64,000 bases of DNA from the NCBI GenBank assembly GCA_910586895.1, contig CAJUIW010000007.1:62001-126000 (forward strand), written 5' to 3'. Source of the stretch: an uncultured Muribaculaceae bacterium (GTDB taxonomy: Bacteria > Bacteroidota > Bacteroidia > Bacteroidales > Muribaculaceae). This document shows, one piece after another, positions 10,047 to 18,222 of this stretch. A program made the translations under genes and the position numbers. The notes below the pieces were generated by a model. That model was given only the letters and a program-made list of their open reading frames with translations, had not been told where the DNA came from and did no database searches. Positions within the stretch are counted from its first letter, which is position 1. Each line of letters begins with the position of its first letter.

Positions 10047-10961
10047 TCAATCTATTTTCCTACCGGTCTTATCAATATAGTACCAGCCGTTACTTTCCCA
10101 GTACCAATGTTCTGAATCATATTGTCTTTTTTCTCCTGTATCCGCAACTTTCGCTTTGCCATTCTCAAAAGGGAATGCACACTTGAACCGGGGAATGATG
10201 ACGGTATTTCCCTTCTCATCGGCATATCCAATTCTGCCCTGATCATCAACTATGCGGTACATGCCATCCACTACATAATCATCGCCATTGTCAAACTGGA
10301 ACGCGGGATACCGTTTGCTATGCCTTTCTTCTTGGCTATCATGATCCACTGGGTTGGATATTGTTATTAGTCCAATCGTATAGGCAAGTGTGAATCGCAG
10401 TATCGGTGCATCGAAAACATCTCTCTTAAAATTGGAAATAATTGAGTCATTGTTCCCTTGAATACATATCGAGATTGTACCGTCCGGATTGGTACCTGAT
10501 GTAAGATCACCATTGTATTTTTTTGCAATCGCCTCTCTTAAGAGTCGTCTTGTCTTAATTTGCTCGTTGATTGAACACACTCCGATACCCAAATCAAATT
10601 CATTTCCCCCGAGTTGCTGAGCGAGAATGTCACGGATTTTGGCAGTATCACCGACTACATTTATGGTAAGTCTGTCCCTGTCATTCACAAAACAGCCTGA
10701 ATACCATTCCGGAAAATTCATGTCATCGGTCATTCCTACACATGTTGAATCTGCACCAAACAGATACGACAACCTTTCAAAATAAGTCCATGCCGGTTCT
10801 TGCACCGCGCCTTCCTCATCGGGAGCAAAGTTTTCTTCCTCATGCTTTTGCTCCGTATAGCCGGTCCCGCTATACGACACAACATCCTTATATGATTTCG
10901 AACAACCACATAGTAATAATATGACAAATGCCACTGTCATCGAAACTCTTGATATCCTCAT
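10047..10961 (-). CDS. WG-repeat-containing lipoprotein
   Basis: A secreted lipoprotein of 304 residues counted from the ATG at 10961, which places a clean signal peptide and lipobox (LLLCGC) at the N-terminus; an upstream in-frame ATG at 10991 would add ten non-hydrophobic residues. The C-terminal quarter carries WG-type repeats (DDQGRIGYADEKGNTVIIPRF and ESNGWYYIDKTGRKID regions). The central part (YLFGADSTCVGMTDDMNFPEWYSG) is not one that I recognise. WG repeats form beta-rich binding surfaces; no enzymatic role is indicated. It is convergent with the galactan locus and not part of it. Confidence 0.7.
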   Translation of the reverse strand: MRISRVSMTVAFVILLLCGCSKSYKDVVSYSGTGYTEQKHEEENFAPDEEGAVQEPAWTYFERLSYLFGADSTCVGMTDDMNFPEWYSGCFVNDRDRLTINVVGDTAKIRDILAQQLGGNEFDLGIGVCSINEQIKTRRLLREAIAKKYNGDLTSGTNPDGTISICIQGNNDSIISNFKRDVFDAPILRFTLAYTIGLITISNPVDHDSQEERHSKRYPAFQFDNGDDYVVDGMYRIVDDQGRIGYADEKGNTVIIPRFKCAFPFENGKAKVADTGEKRQYDSEHWYWESNGWYYIDKTGRKID

Positions 10962-11322
10962 AGGCTCGTTATTATTAAAACGTAGGCACATTATCGTTTG
11001 TTATACCAGCGATAAAATATAGGAAAGCAATAACAGTCCATTTTGTCAAGGTGTTCGCCCGACTATTTTTGCCCAACAAGGAATTTGCCAAAGGCTGCAA
11101 GGAACTCGACCGCCTCACTTCTTCTTTCCCTGCTGTCATGGAGGATCTTGAACAGCCACAACGCAAAGGTATGAGAAGATGGAAATCCCCGTAACCTCAG
11201 ACGCGACCTTGTCGACACCGTCAGCAACGCCTTAACTCGCAACATTCCCCGTCGCTTCCTCACATAAAAAATACTCCACGAATGGAGCATTTCAAACTCT
11301 ATATTGAAGTACCTATTTTTCT
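10962..11322. other. Intergenic region without a convincing gene
   Basis: These 360 bases hold the right copy of the diverged repeat (11119-11170) and short open frames with no family resemblance. Wording such as CACAACGCAAAGG hints at decayed non-coding or gene-remnant sequence. I see no RNA gene or terminator. Confidence 0.5.
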
Positions 11323-11502
11323 TTATAGAGTACAAAGTATGTTAGCTCCTATTGCGATAGAACCAATTCCGGCACCATAACCAGAGATAATCAAAAAGTA
11401 CACAATTGAAAATTTACTCTCTACCTTATTTGCTCTCCGATAAGTCCAAATCATAATGGATAAACCTAAAAAGATTAGAGCCACACCAAAGCAAATCTCC
11501 AT
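11323..11502 (-). CDS. Small membrane protein (59 aa)
   Basis: A short open frame that starts with ATG at 11502 and encodes 59 residues. It is almost wholly hydrophobic: a first segment MEICFGVALIFLGLSIMIW, a short basic loop (TYRRANKVESK), and a second segment SIVYFLIISGYGAGIG. Two transmembrane helices separated by a positively charged turn are typical of real small membrane proteins, which is why it is listed; the function is unknown. The next gene on this strand, a lipoprotein gene, lies 140 bases upstream. Confidence 0.5.
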   Translation of the reverse strand: MEICFGVALIFLGLSIMIWTYRRANKVESKFSIVYFLIISGYGAGIGSIAIGANILCTL

Positions 11503-11642
11503 ACTATGTTATTGTTTATCTTTATATTTTTGAGCCTTTAATTAATTGCCATACGCAAAGTTAACTAAATTTTCTCAACCACAGCGGATTTAGGCAGATT
11601 CCTACGCCGATAATCTCGGACGCGGCCTTGCAAACTGAATTT

Positions 11643-12230
11643 TTATTGCTTTATTTTTTCCAAATCGATACCCGGTAGATATTGTTTAATCATATCGCCG
11701 GGGATTGTAACCGAGCAATTGCCTGATGTAATCTCGTTATTGACCTGCAGAGCGTTCATTAGCTGACTGTTGACAAATACGGCCAATCTGCTACCGATAT
11801 TTTCACGGGTAATTGTAGCCCACTTGTCTGCGTCCGCAAACTTGAATGCGACCTGAATATTGCTGCCATATGACGGCATAGTGTTTGCTTCGGTTACAGC
11901 TACATTTTCAGATAAAATCGGCCCATTTTCGTATGCAACAAGCCAAATCGAGCCGTCAGCACTGGGTATAGTCCATTCGAGGGCCAAATTTTCAGGCTTA
12001 ATGCCAAGAAGCTGTTGGTTTATAGATGCAGTGTCTGCAAGAGTATATTTATTTTCAGTACTAACACCTGTCTGGGTGTCATAGAATTGTACAGCTTTTC
12101 TAACGGTAACATCCCATTCTACACCTTCTATCTTTTCGGTTTTGGTGGTGCTTGTATTGCCACACGCAGTTGCTACAACTGCAAGGGCGATGATCACAAG
12201 CAAAGCAGGGAGAGTGAGTCTTTTGGGCAT
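11643..12230 (-). CDS. Hypothetical lipoprotein
   Basis: A 195-residue protein with a textbook lipoprotein signal (MPKRLTLPALLVIIALAVVATAC, Cys at 23). The mature part contains no motif that I recognise. A -7 box TATATTTG lies 25 bases before the start codon, so the gene probably has its own promoter. Confidence 0.65.
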   Translation of the reverse strand: MPKRLTLPALLVIIALAVVATACGNTSTTKTEKIEGVEWDVTVRKAVQFYDTQTGVSTENKYTLADTASINQQLLGIKPENLALEWTIPSADGSIWLVAYENGPILSENVAVTEANTMPSYGSNIQVAFKFADADKWATITRENIGSRLAVFVNSQLMNALQVNNEITSGNCSVTIPGDMIKQYLPGIDLEKIKQ

Positions 12231-12255
12231 ACGCTATCGGTTATTGGTTTAGGCG

Positions 12256-12263
12256 CAAATATA
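12256..12263 (-). promoter_or_regulatory. -7 promoter element of the lipoprotein gene
   Basis: Read on the minus strand, TATATTTG matches the Bacteroidetes -7 consensus TAnnTTTG. It lies 25 bases upstream of the ATG at 12230. No good -33 TTTG is visible at the expected distance. Confidence 0.5.
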
Positions 12264-12457
12264 ATCTAAATAATTGGTAAAAAAAACATTATCAACTATT
12301 TATCAAAATTCGGCACGTTTTTATAAGCTTCATTTCTTACCTCCTTTTCGCCAAAGGCAGATAAATAACATCACTTTTGTACTCTTATTGTACCATATGA
12401 CTGTAACCACCTCATTTTATGGCGTGAAAATACTTGGAATCCAATTATTAGAATAAT

Positions 12458-12823
12458 TCAAGTATCCAAATACGGCCAAAGTTTATCACTTATCATAAAG
12501 CAATATTTGGACGAATAAAGCCATTCAGCTTCTCTAACTAAATCTATGTTTACATTTTCATCCTCAACAAGAGAATGTAAATTTTCGATTTTATCAATGA
12601 ATTTAATTGAAAAGTTCTTTTCGCTCAAACCTTTCTCTATAAGATTAATTGCCTCATTGATTGTTTTGGCGTGTAAGATAATATTAGCCCATGCACCATC
12701 ATATGAGGGTAAGGTGTCATTACACTCACTACAATCAACGAGATCGTTAAATTTATAACCGGGAGATGCCACGATGTCAACTGATGCAATCCACAACTGC
12801 TTGTATTTTGTCTTAGCCTTCAT
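12458..12823 (-). CDS. Hypothetical protein (about 121 aa)
   Basis: An AT-rich small cytoplasmic protein beginning MKAKTKYKQLWIASVD; the upstream ATG at 12829 would add two residues. It contains no transmembrane segment and no motif that I recognise. Spacing to the upstream KilA-N gene is under 20 bases, so the two are probably cotranscribed. Confidence 0.5.
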   Translation of the reverse strand: MKAKTKYKQLWIASVDIVASPGYKFNDLVDCSECNDTLPSYDGAWANIILHAKTINEAINLIEKGLSEKNFSIKFIDKIENLHSLVEDENVNIDLVREAEWLYSSKYCFMISDKLWPYLDT

Positions 12824-12839
12824 AAACAATAGACAGTTG

Positions 12840-13649
12840 CTATTTCAAAAGTTTATGGTCATTATCGCCACTCTCCAACACGCTCATCTGATGGATGGCG
12901 ATTTGGTTGAGTTTTATAAGTCGCTCTGATTGTGGCAGTCCCTGTTCTATGAATACGGCATTGAGGCTTTCCATGTTTGAGAGGCAGATAAGTTCGTTGA
13001 CCGAAGCGTAGTCGCGGATATTACCTTTCAAGTCGGCGTTAGCCTCACGCCACTGTTTCGCTGTCATGCCGAACATAGCCACGTTCAACACATCCGCTTC
13101 ATTGGCATAGATGATGCTCGCCTGTGCTTTTGTGACCTCTGCCGGAATAAGATTCTGCTTGATGGCATCGGTGTGTATGCGGTAGTTGATTTTCGACAAC
13201 TCACGCTTCGCTGACCATCCCAATGCTTTTTGCTCCTCCGCTTTAAGTCGTTGGAATTCCTTGACTATATACAATTCAAATTCAACCGAAATCCAACTTG
13301 CAAATTTGAATGCAATATCCTTGTGGGCATAGGTGCCACCATAACGTCCTGATTTGGAAATTAAACCGATTGCATTGGTCGTTTCAATCCATTTCTTTGG
13401 AGATAGAGTAAAGGCATTTAAGCCTGCTTCTTTTCTAAACCCCTCGAATTCGAGGGGTTTGAAATCGGGATTATAGAGACTTTCCCAAATGCCAAGAAAC
13501 TCAATCGTATTACGGTTGCGCATCCAATTACCGATAACAGCGTTTGGATCATCGCTCTTATGACGAGCCAAATCGGTTATAGACACATAATCCTCGCCAT
13601 CAACATTGATGATGGTTATATTAGTATTCTGAACTGTGATTTTTGCCAT
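12840..13649 (-). CDS. KilA-N domain protein
   Basis: A 269-residue DNA-binding-type protein of phage and mobile-element character. I chose the ATG at 13649 (MAKITVQNTNITI); the open frame runs further upstream but a -7 box (TATCTTTG, 13678-13685) lies there. The KilA-N domain covers about residues 15-140: YVSITDLARHKSDDPNAVIGNWMRNRNTIEF region, then GRYGGTYAHKDIAFKFASWISVEFELYIVKEFQRL region. The C-terminal half is helical and of unknown role. KilA-N proteins of this type are common in Bacteroidales genomic islands; the exact function is not known. Confidence 0.75.
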   Translation of the reverse strand: MAKITVQNTNITIINVDGEDYVSITDLARHKSDDPNAVIGNWMRNRNTIEFLGIWESLYNPDFKPLEFEGFRKEAGLNAFTLSPKKWIETTNAIGLISKSGRYGGTYAHKDIAFKFASWISVEFELYIVKEFQRLKAEEQKALGWSAKRELSKINYRIHTDAIKQNLIPAEVTKAQASIIYANEADVLNVAMFGMTAKQWREANADLKGNIRDYASVNELICLSNMESLNAVFIEQGLPQSERLIKLNQIAIHQMSVLESGDNDHKLLK

Positions 13650-13850
13650 TTGTGGATAAGTATCTGTACACGAAAAACAAAGATACATCAAAGAGTTCGA
13701 TATATCAGTATGTTAGCCTACTTTTATGTGAGTGTGAATAAAGATTTTGGTTTAGTTGGTACTAATTAGCTTCTGCAAGATGTGCCTTTGTCGGAAATAC
13801 CTCCGTGCAATGCAGGAGCGCCAAGAGTTGGGGTGGCAGCCATGATTGTT

Positions 13851-14411
13851 TTATTTTTTGCTGCGGATCCGGCTTAGACTTACGGGGGTGACTCCGAGAT
13901 ACGAAGCAATATTTTCCAATGGAATCCGGTTCAATAGCTGCGGCTGTTCTTTCAACAATTGTTCATATCTTTCGCTGCCAGTGGTGAACAGCTGCGGAAT
14001 CAGTGACTTTTCAGCCCTCAGAATCTCTTTTTCAGCAAATACTCTGCCCCAGTTGGCAATGTGGATGTCACTATGGAAAAGCCGGTGCAGATCTTCTACC
14101 GAAATTCTATATAAGATGCAGTCCTCGATGGTGACAATATTCTCATATCCGGGCGTTGCATTGATATAGCTCAGCATTGATAGTGCCACGGTGCCTTCAT
14201 CTCCGATCCAGAACGTAATGTCGCGCCCTTTGGCGTAACAGTAAGCACGTACAATCCCTTTTGCTACGAAGAACACATTTCGGCATACTTTGTCGGCTTC
14301 AATCAGCAAAGTGCCTCTTGGCAGCTCAACTTTTTCGGCCTTTAGGATTATGCTATTGAGCGATTCCTGCGGCAGTGGATAAATGCGGGTCAATATCTCT
14401 GTCAATTCCAT
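13851..14411 (-). CDS. Crp/Fnr-family transcriptional regulator
   Basis: A 186-residue one-component regulator. The N-terminal cyclic-nucleotide-binding-like fold covers about residues 20-110 (VELPRGTLLIEADKVCRNVFFVAKGIVRAY region, then DITFWIGDEG). The C-terminal helix-turn-helix ends the protein (NRIPLENIASYLGVTPVSLSRIRSKK region), shorter than in classical Crp. It is divergent from an SMR transporter gene 68 bases away and probably controls it; Bacteroidales regulators of this kind often sit beside transporters or nitroreductases. The open frame can be read from a TTG at 14417, but the ATG at 14411 is the likelier start. A -7 box, TAACTTTG at 14415-14422, ends only three bases before this ATG. 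Confidence 0.85.
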   Translation of the reverse strand: MELTEILTRIYPLPQESLNSIILKAEKVELPRGTLLIEADKVCRNVFFVAKGIVRAYCYAKGRDITFWIGDEGTVALSMLSYINATPGYENIVTIEDCILYRISVEDLHRLFHSDIHIANWGRVFAEKEILRAEKSLIPQLFTTGSERYEQLLKEQPQLLNRIPLENIASYLGVTPVSLSRIRSKK

Positions 14412-14463
14412 ACGCAAAGTTAATAAATTATCAAATGTAAAGAGCCGGTTATGACGAAACGTC

Positions 14464-14471
14464 TAAATTTG
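14464..14471 (+). promoter_or_regulatory. -7 promoter element of the SMR gene
   Basis: TAAATTTG matches TAnnTTTG, 8 bases before the ATG at 14480. The intergenic stretch of 68 bases therefore seems to carry two divergent promoters, so the Crp-type regulator could act on both at once. Confidence 0.5.
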
Positions 14472-14479
14472 CATCTGAT

Positions 14480-14800
14480 ATGAACTGGATGATTCTTATA
14501 GTAGCCGGACTGATGGAGGTGGCCTTCACGTTCTGTCTTGGAAAGACAAAGACGGCTGTCGGTACGGTACAATACTGGTGGTGGGCCGGATTCATAGCCT
14601 CGCTTAGTTTGAGCATGTATCTGATGGCTCGAGCGGCCCGTACAATTCCTATAGGTACGGTCTATCCCGTTTGGACCGGTATAGGAGCCGTGGGAGCCGT
14701 GATAATCGGTATACTTTTTTTCAACGAGCCGGCTACGTTCTGGCGCGTTTTCTTCATAACCACTCTTATTCTTTCTATAATAGGGCTTAAAGTATTGTGA
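14480..14800 (+). CDS. SMR-family small multidrug/guanidinium-type transporter
   Basis: A 106-residue inner membrane protein with four predicted helices and the SMR hallmark glutamate in the first helix (MILIVAGLMEVAFTFCLG, Glu about 12). Further family features are WWWAGFIASLSLSMYLMARAARTIPIGTVYPVWTGIGAVGA in the region 30-75. These features fit the SugE/Gdx branch (guanidinium exporters) at least as well as EmrE. Only one base separates it from the next gene, so the two form an operon. Confidence 0.88.
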   Translation: MNWMILIVAGLMEVAFTFCLGKTKTAVGTVQYWWWAGFIASLSLSMYLMARAARTIPIGTVYPVWTGIGAVGAVIIGILFFNEPATFWRVFFITTLILSIIGLKVL

Positions 14801-14801
14801 T

Positions 14802-15287
14802 ATGGAACATAAGATGCGACGATTCAAACAGCAGCTTTCAAATGAAGATGCTGTGAAAATATTGGACCGCTGTACTAACGGCATACTCTCTCTTGTTGAG
14901 GCCGATGGCACGCCCTACGGAGTGCCTATAAGTTATGTTTACGATGGGGGCAATCACATTTATCTTCATTGCGCGGTTGCCGGCCGGAAGATTGACTGCA
15001 TCCGTGCTGACTCACGCTGCTCATTCTGCGTAGTGGCGCAGGACCATGTCGTTCCGGAGGAATTTACCACCTACTTCCGCAGCGTGATAGTGTCCGGCAG
15101 AATCAGGATTCTTACCGACCCGGAAGAAATACTTGCCGGACTCGTTTTGCTCAGCAGCAAATATTGTCCCGGGATAGATCCGGAAAAGGAGATTGACAAA
15201 TTCTATAAAGTGGTCAAGGTCCTGCGGATAGATATCGACAGTATCACAGGCAAGGAGGCAAAAGAGCTTGTCCGGCAAAGGCAATGA
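14802..15287 (+). CDS. Pyridoxamine 5'-phosphate oxidase-like (NimA-type) flavoprotein
   Basis: A 161-residue split-barrel flavin-binding protein. Family features are MRRFKQQLSNEDAVKIL, the segment GTPYGVPISYVYDGGNHIYLH region (about 40-60), GRKIDCIRAD and CSFCVV. The family includes 5-nitroimidazole resistance protein NimA and many uncharacterised reductases, so drug resistance cannot be claimed. It forms an operon with the SMR gene upstream. Its end is 15 bases from the end of the convergent ferredoxin gene. Confidence 0.8.
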   Translation: MEHKMRRFKQQLSNEDAVKILDRCTNGILSLVEADGTPYGVPISYVYDGGNHIYLHCAVAGRKIDCIRADSRCSFCVVAQDHVVPEEFTTYFRSVIVSGRIRILTDPEEILAGLVLLSSKYCPGIDPEKEIDKFYKVVKVLRIDIDSITGKEAKELVRQRQ

Positions 15288-15302
15288 AGAGGGGAGTGGC
15301 TG

Positions 15303-16133
15303 TTAAAGAATCCATACGGGCGATTTCCGGAGATTGAAGTTTTCGGACAAGGTTTTCGCAAATGGAGAATTGAACAGGCGTGCCCCTTGCGGACAAATTT
15401 TCACACAGGCGCAGCACTTGATACATTTTGAGGCATCTACCTCCTGACAGTCCGGTGTGATGGCTCCTGTGGGGCAGGCATCGTAGCAGCTCCCGCAGTC
15501 ATCACAAATCGATGTGTCGACCTGTGGTAGATATGTCATGGGCTTTTCCGCCTGCTGACGTTGGTAGCCGATTACAAAGTTGCGGAAGTTAGTAATGGAT
15601 TCTTCCGGCGATGGTTCGTCGGTGAGCGAGGATGTGTTGACTTCGCGCAATCCGCCCATGCGGATTTTTGAAGCGATCTCCTTACCAAACGTCATGGCAT
15701 CAGCCAAGTCACGGCAGTCAGGGCGTCCGGAGGCTATGGGGGTATCGGCAGTCGAATAGGAGTGTTCTCCTACGAAAGCTGCGGCGCCACATATCAGGAA
15801 TCCACAGTCCGACGACATGAATGACGCAAAATCGTTGACAGCATTCTCAAAAGCACGGTTGCCATATACTGCCGCAACTATGCATCTTGCGTTGTTGCCT
15901 TCAATGCCTTTAAGCCGTTGCTTTATGATCGGAGCTATTTTCCCGCCATATACAGGCGCCGCTGCGATGACAATATCATCAGATGTCAGCACCATATCTT
16001 TTTCTACGGGATGGAACGTCAGGTCGCGATAAATAATATCGCAATTCAGCACTTCAGATATTCCTCGGTTAATGCCATGCAGGATCTTGGCGGAGGTTCC
16101 TGTAGGGGAGAATGAAAAAGAATATATGCGCAT
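15303..16133 (-). CDS. Flavodoxin-ferredoxin fusion (EFR1 family)
   Basis: A 276-residue electron-transfer protein. The N-terminal flavodoxin-like domain has the FMN-binding start SFSPTGTSAKI (about 6-16) and APVYGGKI near 60. The C-terminal domain has two 4Fe-4S motifs: CDDCGSCYDACP (about 211-222) and CIKCCACVKICP (about 239-250). It probably passes low-potential electrons between a flavin and iron-sulfur centres; the partner is unknown. The gene stands alone on its strand. Confidence 0.88.
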   Translation of the reverse strand: MRIYSFSFSPTGTSAKILHGINRGISEVLNCDIIYRDLTFHPVEKDMVLTSDDIVIAAAPVYGGKIAPIIKQRLKGIEGNNARCIVAAVYGNRAFENAVNDFASFMSSDCGFLICGAAAFVGEHSYSTADTPIASGRPDCRDLADAMTFGKEIASKIRMGGLREVNTSSLTDEPSPEESITNFRNFVIGYQRQQAEKPMTYLPQVDTSICDDCGSCYDACPTGAITPDCQEVDASKCIKCCACVKICPQGARLFNSPFAKTLSENFNLRKSPVWIL

Positions 16134-16227
16134 AAGTATATCTCAATGATTAAATGTTGACTGATGAATGGAGTTGTGCAAATTTAATAAAAATCGGAGA
16201 GATAATTAGGAACCCGATGATGAGCAA

Positions 16228-16506
16228 TCATACTTCCTTTGTCCAATCGGACAATATGGATTTGAAATCGGACACCATCAATGAAAAATCGTAGTGTGTC
16301 ACTAATCCGGTACAACCTATGGTTCGATCTCCTTCTTTCAGCAGATACCATTGTGGAAGAGGATTGTCGGCCGCCAGACACTGGCGCATACAATCGTCAT
16401 ATACGGCCATGGACTCTTCTGTAGCCCACTTCTCTTGAAAATAAGCTATAGACTCCTCCAGATACTCCGGATTCTTTCGTAGTGAAATTATTTCCATGTC
16501 GGTCAT
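16228..16506 (-). pseudogene. Truncated GNAT-type acetyltransferase
   Basis: From the ATG at 16506 the frame encodes 92 residues that match the first half of a GNAT acetyltransferase ([23 protein letters not shown], then [20 protein letters not shown]). A functional GNAT would continue with a further strand and the acetyl-CoA loop R/Q-x-x-G-x-G/A, which is absent; the sequence diverges after GLVTHYDFS and stops. No other frame downstream restores the missing half. It is most likely a deletion remnant. Confidence 0.6.
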
Positions 16507-16693
16507 TAAATAATTAATCTGGGAAGCACGGGCCTTGATCGTGACATAAATCCGTTGAATAATACAGCGTGCAATCAGACCAAGCCTCCGGATACAAAGA
16601 TATAGATTTTTTTTGTAGCTCCCCATCCCATCAAACGTAAGCTAATGACCGAACAGAAGGCAAACGGTTTTGAATTCTTATGCTTGTATAGTA

Positions 16694-16723
16694 TTGAAAA
16701 TCAAAATAAAAGTTGTAAATTTG
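16694..16723 (+). promoter_or_regulatory. Promoter of the toxin-antitoxin-led operon
   Basis: TTG at 16694-16696, a 19-base spacer and TAAATTTG at 16716-16723 match the Bacteroidetes promoter consensus (TTTG-N19-21-TAnnTTTG). The ATG at 16729 is only five bases past the -7 box, so transcription would begin at or next to the start codon and the mRNA may be leaderless. Confidence 0.65.
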
Positions 16724-16728
16724 TATAT

Positions 16729-17751
16729 ATGAACGACCTTACAGTATCAAATATCGAAAGGCAGAACGTGTTGAACAACAATTATGCCCTTCAAACCATC
16801 CAAGAAAACTTGGATGTTAATGGCCTGCGTTTTCATGAACAGCTTCTTTTCACGACTAAAATGGTCGCTGATTTTTATGATGTCGATGAACGAACAATTA
16901 AGCGTTATGTGCAGGAGCACGGAGACGAACTTCGTGCCAATGGATACTTTTTAAGTGAGGGTAATTCACTGAAAGAATTAAAGTTGCATTTTGTTAGGGA
17001 CATTAATGTCCCTAAGTTTACACGGCAACTTGGGATTTTCCCATTCCGTGCATTCCTGAATATCGGTATGCTCCTCACAGAGAGCGAAAAAGCGAAACAA
17101 TTACGCACGCGGATACTTGATATTGTTATAGCAACAATCAATAGTCGTGCCGGAGGTGGTACCAAATACATCAACTGGCGCGACCGGGATTATCTGCCTA
17201 CCGCAATAAAGAGTGAAAACTATCGCAAGAATTTCACTCAGGCTGTCGGCAAATATGTTGACGGACTTCCTACATATAAGTATGAGCAGATAACCGACTT
17301 GATTTATAAGGCGGTCTTCCGGGAAAATGCCAAAGAATATCGTGAGGTACTTCGTTTGCAGAACGAGGAGAACGTGCGACATACACTTTATGCGGAAGTT
17401 TTACTTTGTATTTCATCATTTGAGAATGGTGTGGCACATGAGATTGTGACCTGCTACTCCAATAATGGAAATAAGCAGCTGACCATCGAAGAAGTCAAGG
17501 CTATTATCGACAAATTGGCATCCGCTCCGATGATGGAACCATTCATCAATGACGCAAGATCCAAAATGGCATCACGTGACGTTGCATTCCGTGATGCTTG
17601 GCATGGCAATCTTGCCGAATACCTTCGTGCCGTCACACCTGATGAATTTGATAAATTTATCGGCGATGCTTCAATAGACTTCGACAATATCCTCGAAGCC
17701 AACCGGGAAGTTCTTAAACGCCTGAAACAAGCCGATGATGATGAGAACTGA
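16729..17751 (+). CDS. DNA-binding protein, probable antitoxin partner of Doc
   Basis: A 340-residue protein. I chose the ATG at 16729 because a good promoter ends just before it, although the frame is open from 16645. An early helix-turn-helix-like segment is visible (TKMVADFYDVDERTIKRYVQEHGDEL region, about 45-70), followed by a helical middle and the segment GGTKYINWRDRDYLP. The gene overlaps the Doc toxin gene by 17 bases, the arrangement of a toxin-antitoxin pair. It is far larger than the Phd antitoxin usually paired with Doc. I know similar proteins next to Doc genes in Bacteroidales, but the antitoxin role is inferred from position. Confidence 0.65.
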   Translation: MNDLTVSNIERQNVLNNNYALQTIQENLDVNGLRFHEQLLFTTKMVADFYDVDERTIKRYVQEHGDELRANGYFLSEGNSLKELKLHFVRDINVPKFTRQLGIFPFRAFLNIGMLLTESEKAKQLRTRILDIVIATINSRAGGGTKYINWRDRDYLPTAIKSENYRKNFTQAVGKYVDGLPTYKYEQITDLIYKAVFRENAKEYREVLRLQNEENVRHTLYAEVLLCISSFENGVAHEIVTCYSNNGNKQLTIEEVKAIIDKLASAPMMEPFINDARSKMASRDVAFRDAWHGNLAEYLRAVTPDEFDKFIGDASIDFDNILEANREVLKRLKQADDDEN

Positions 17752-18184
17752 AGAACTGAAATACATAGACTATGATGAGGCTCTTGTGGTCTATGCGAAG
17801 ACTGTTACAGCCAGTGGCGGCGGTCTGAGCGGAGTCAAGGATGAAGGAGGAATCAGAAAAGTGCTCGACTTTGTTCAGAACGACCTGTATTATCCTACTT
17901 TCGTTGACAAACTCACATATCTGGTCTTCGGCTTATGCACGGGCCATTATTTCGAGGACTCCAACAAGCGCGTGGCATTGACAATCGGCGTCTGGTTTCT
18001 TGTACATAACGGTTACTACTGGCACGCCTACAGTTTCATGCAGTGCATGGAGGCAATCATATACCACGTTGCCGCCGGACGCATTGACAAAGACCTGCTT
18101 CAACGCATCATCACCTGCTACATGGCAAACGAAGACTACCCCGAAGACCTCAAACTTGACATCATACATGCAATAGACGGCTAA
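17735..18184 (+). CDS. Doc/Fic-family death-on-curing toxin
   Basis: A 149-residue Fic-fold protein with the catalytic motif HYFEDSNKR (residues 71-79), matching the Doc pattern H-x-F-x-D-x-N-K-R. Doc proteins phosphorylate translation factor EF-Tu and stop growth. Other Doc features are GGLSGVKDEGGI (about 29-40) and YYPTFVDKL (52-60). Three consecutive ATG codons (17735, 17738, 17741) all lie inside the end of the upstream gene, so the start could be any of them. A decayed second copy of the same gene lies at 25218-25373. Confidence 0.88.
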   Translation: MMMRTEELKYIDYDEALVVYAKTVTASGGGLSGVKDEGGIRKVLDFVQNDLYYPTFVDKLTYLVFGLCTGHYFEDSNKRVALTIGVWFLVHNGYYWHAYSFMQCMEAIIYHVAAGRIDKDLLQRIITCYMANEDYPEDLKLDIIHAIDG

Positions 18185-18222
18185 GATTGCTGTATTGTTG
18201 ATAATGACGAAGTATAATAAGA

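Noticed and set aside
11063..11335. A 90-residue minus-strand frame between the lipoprotein genes
   Set aside because: It overlaps the degenerate repeat-like stretch and has no protein-like pattern.
13766..13843. A 25-residue open frame behind the Crp-type gene, ending GTSCRS
   Set aside because: It has a start codon and sensible wording, but no promoter, no family and no partner gene could be seen, so it is not listed as a gene.
14802..15287. Call of a metronidazole resistance (nim) gene
   Set aside because: The PNPOx-like fold is shared by many reductases; sequence alone does not show Nim activity.
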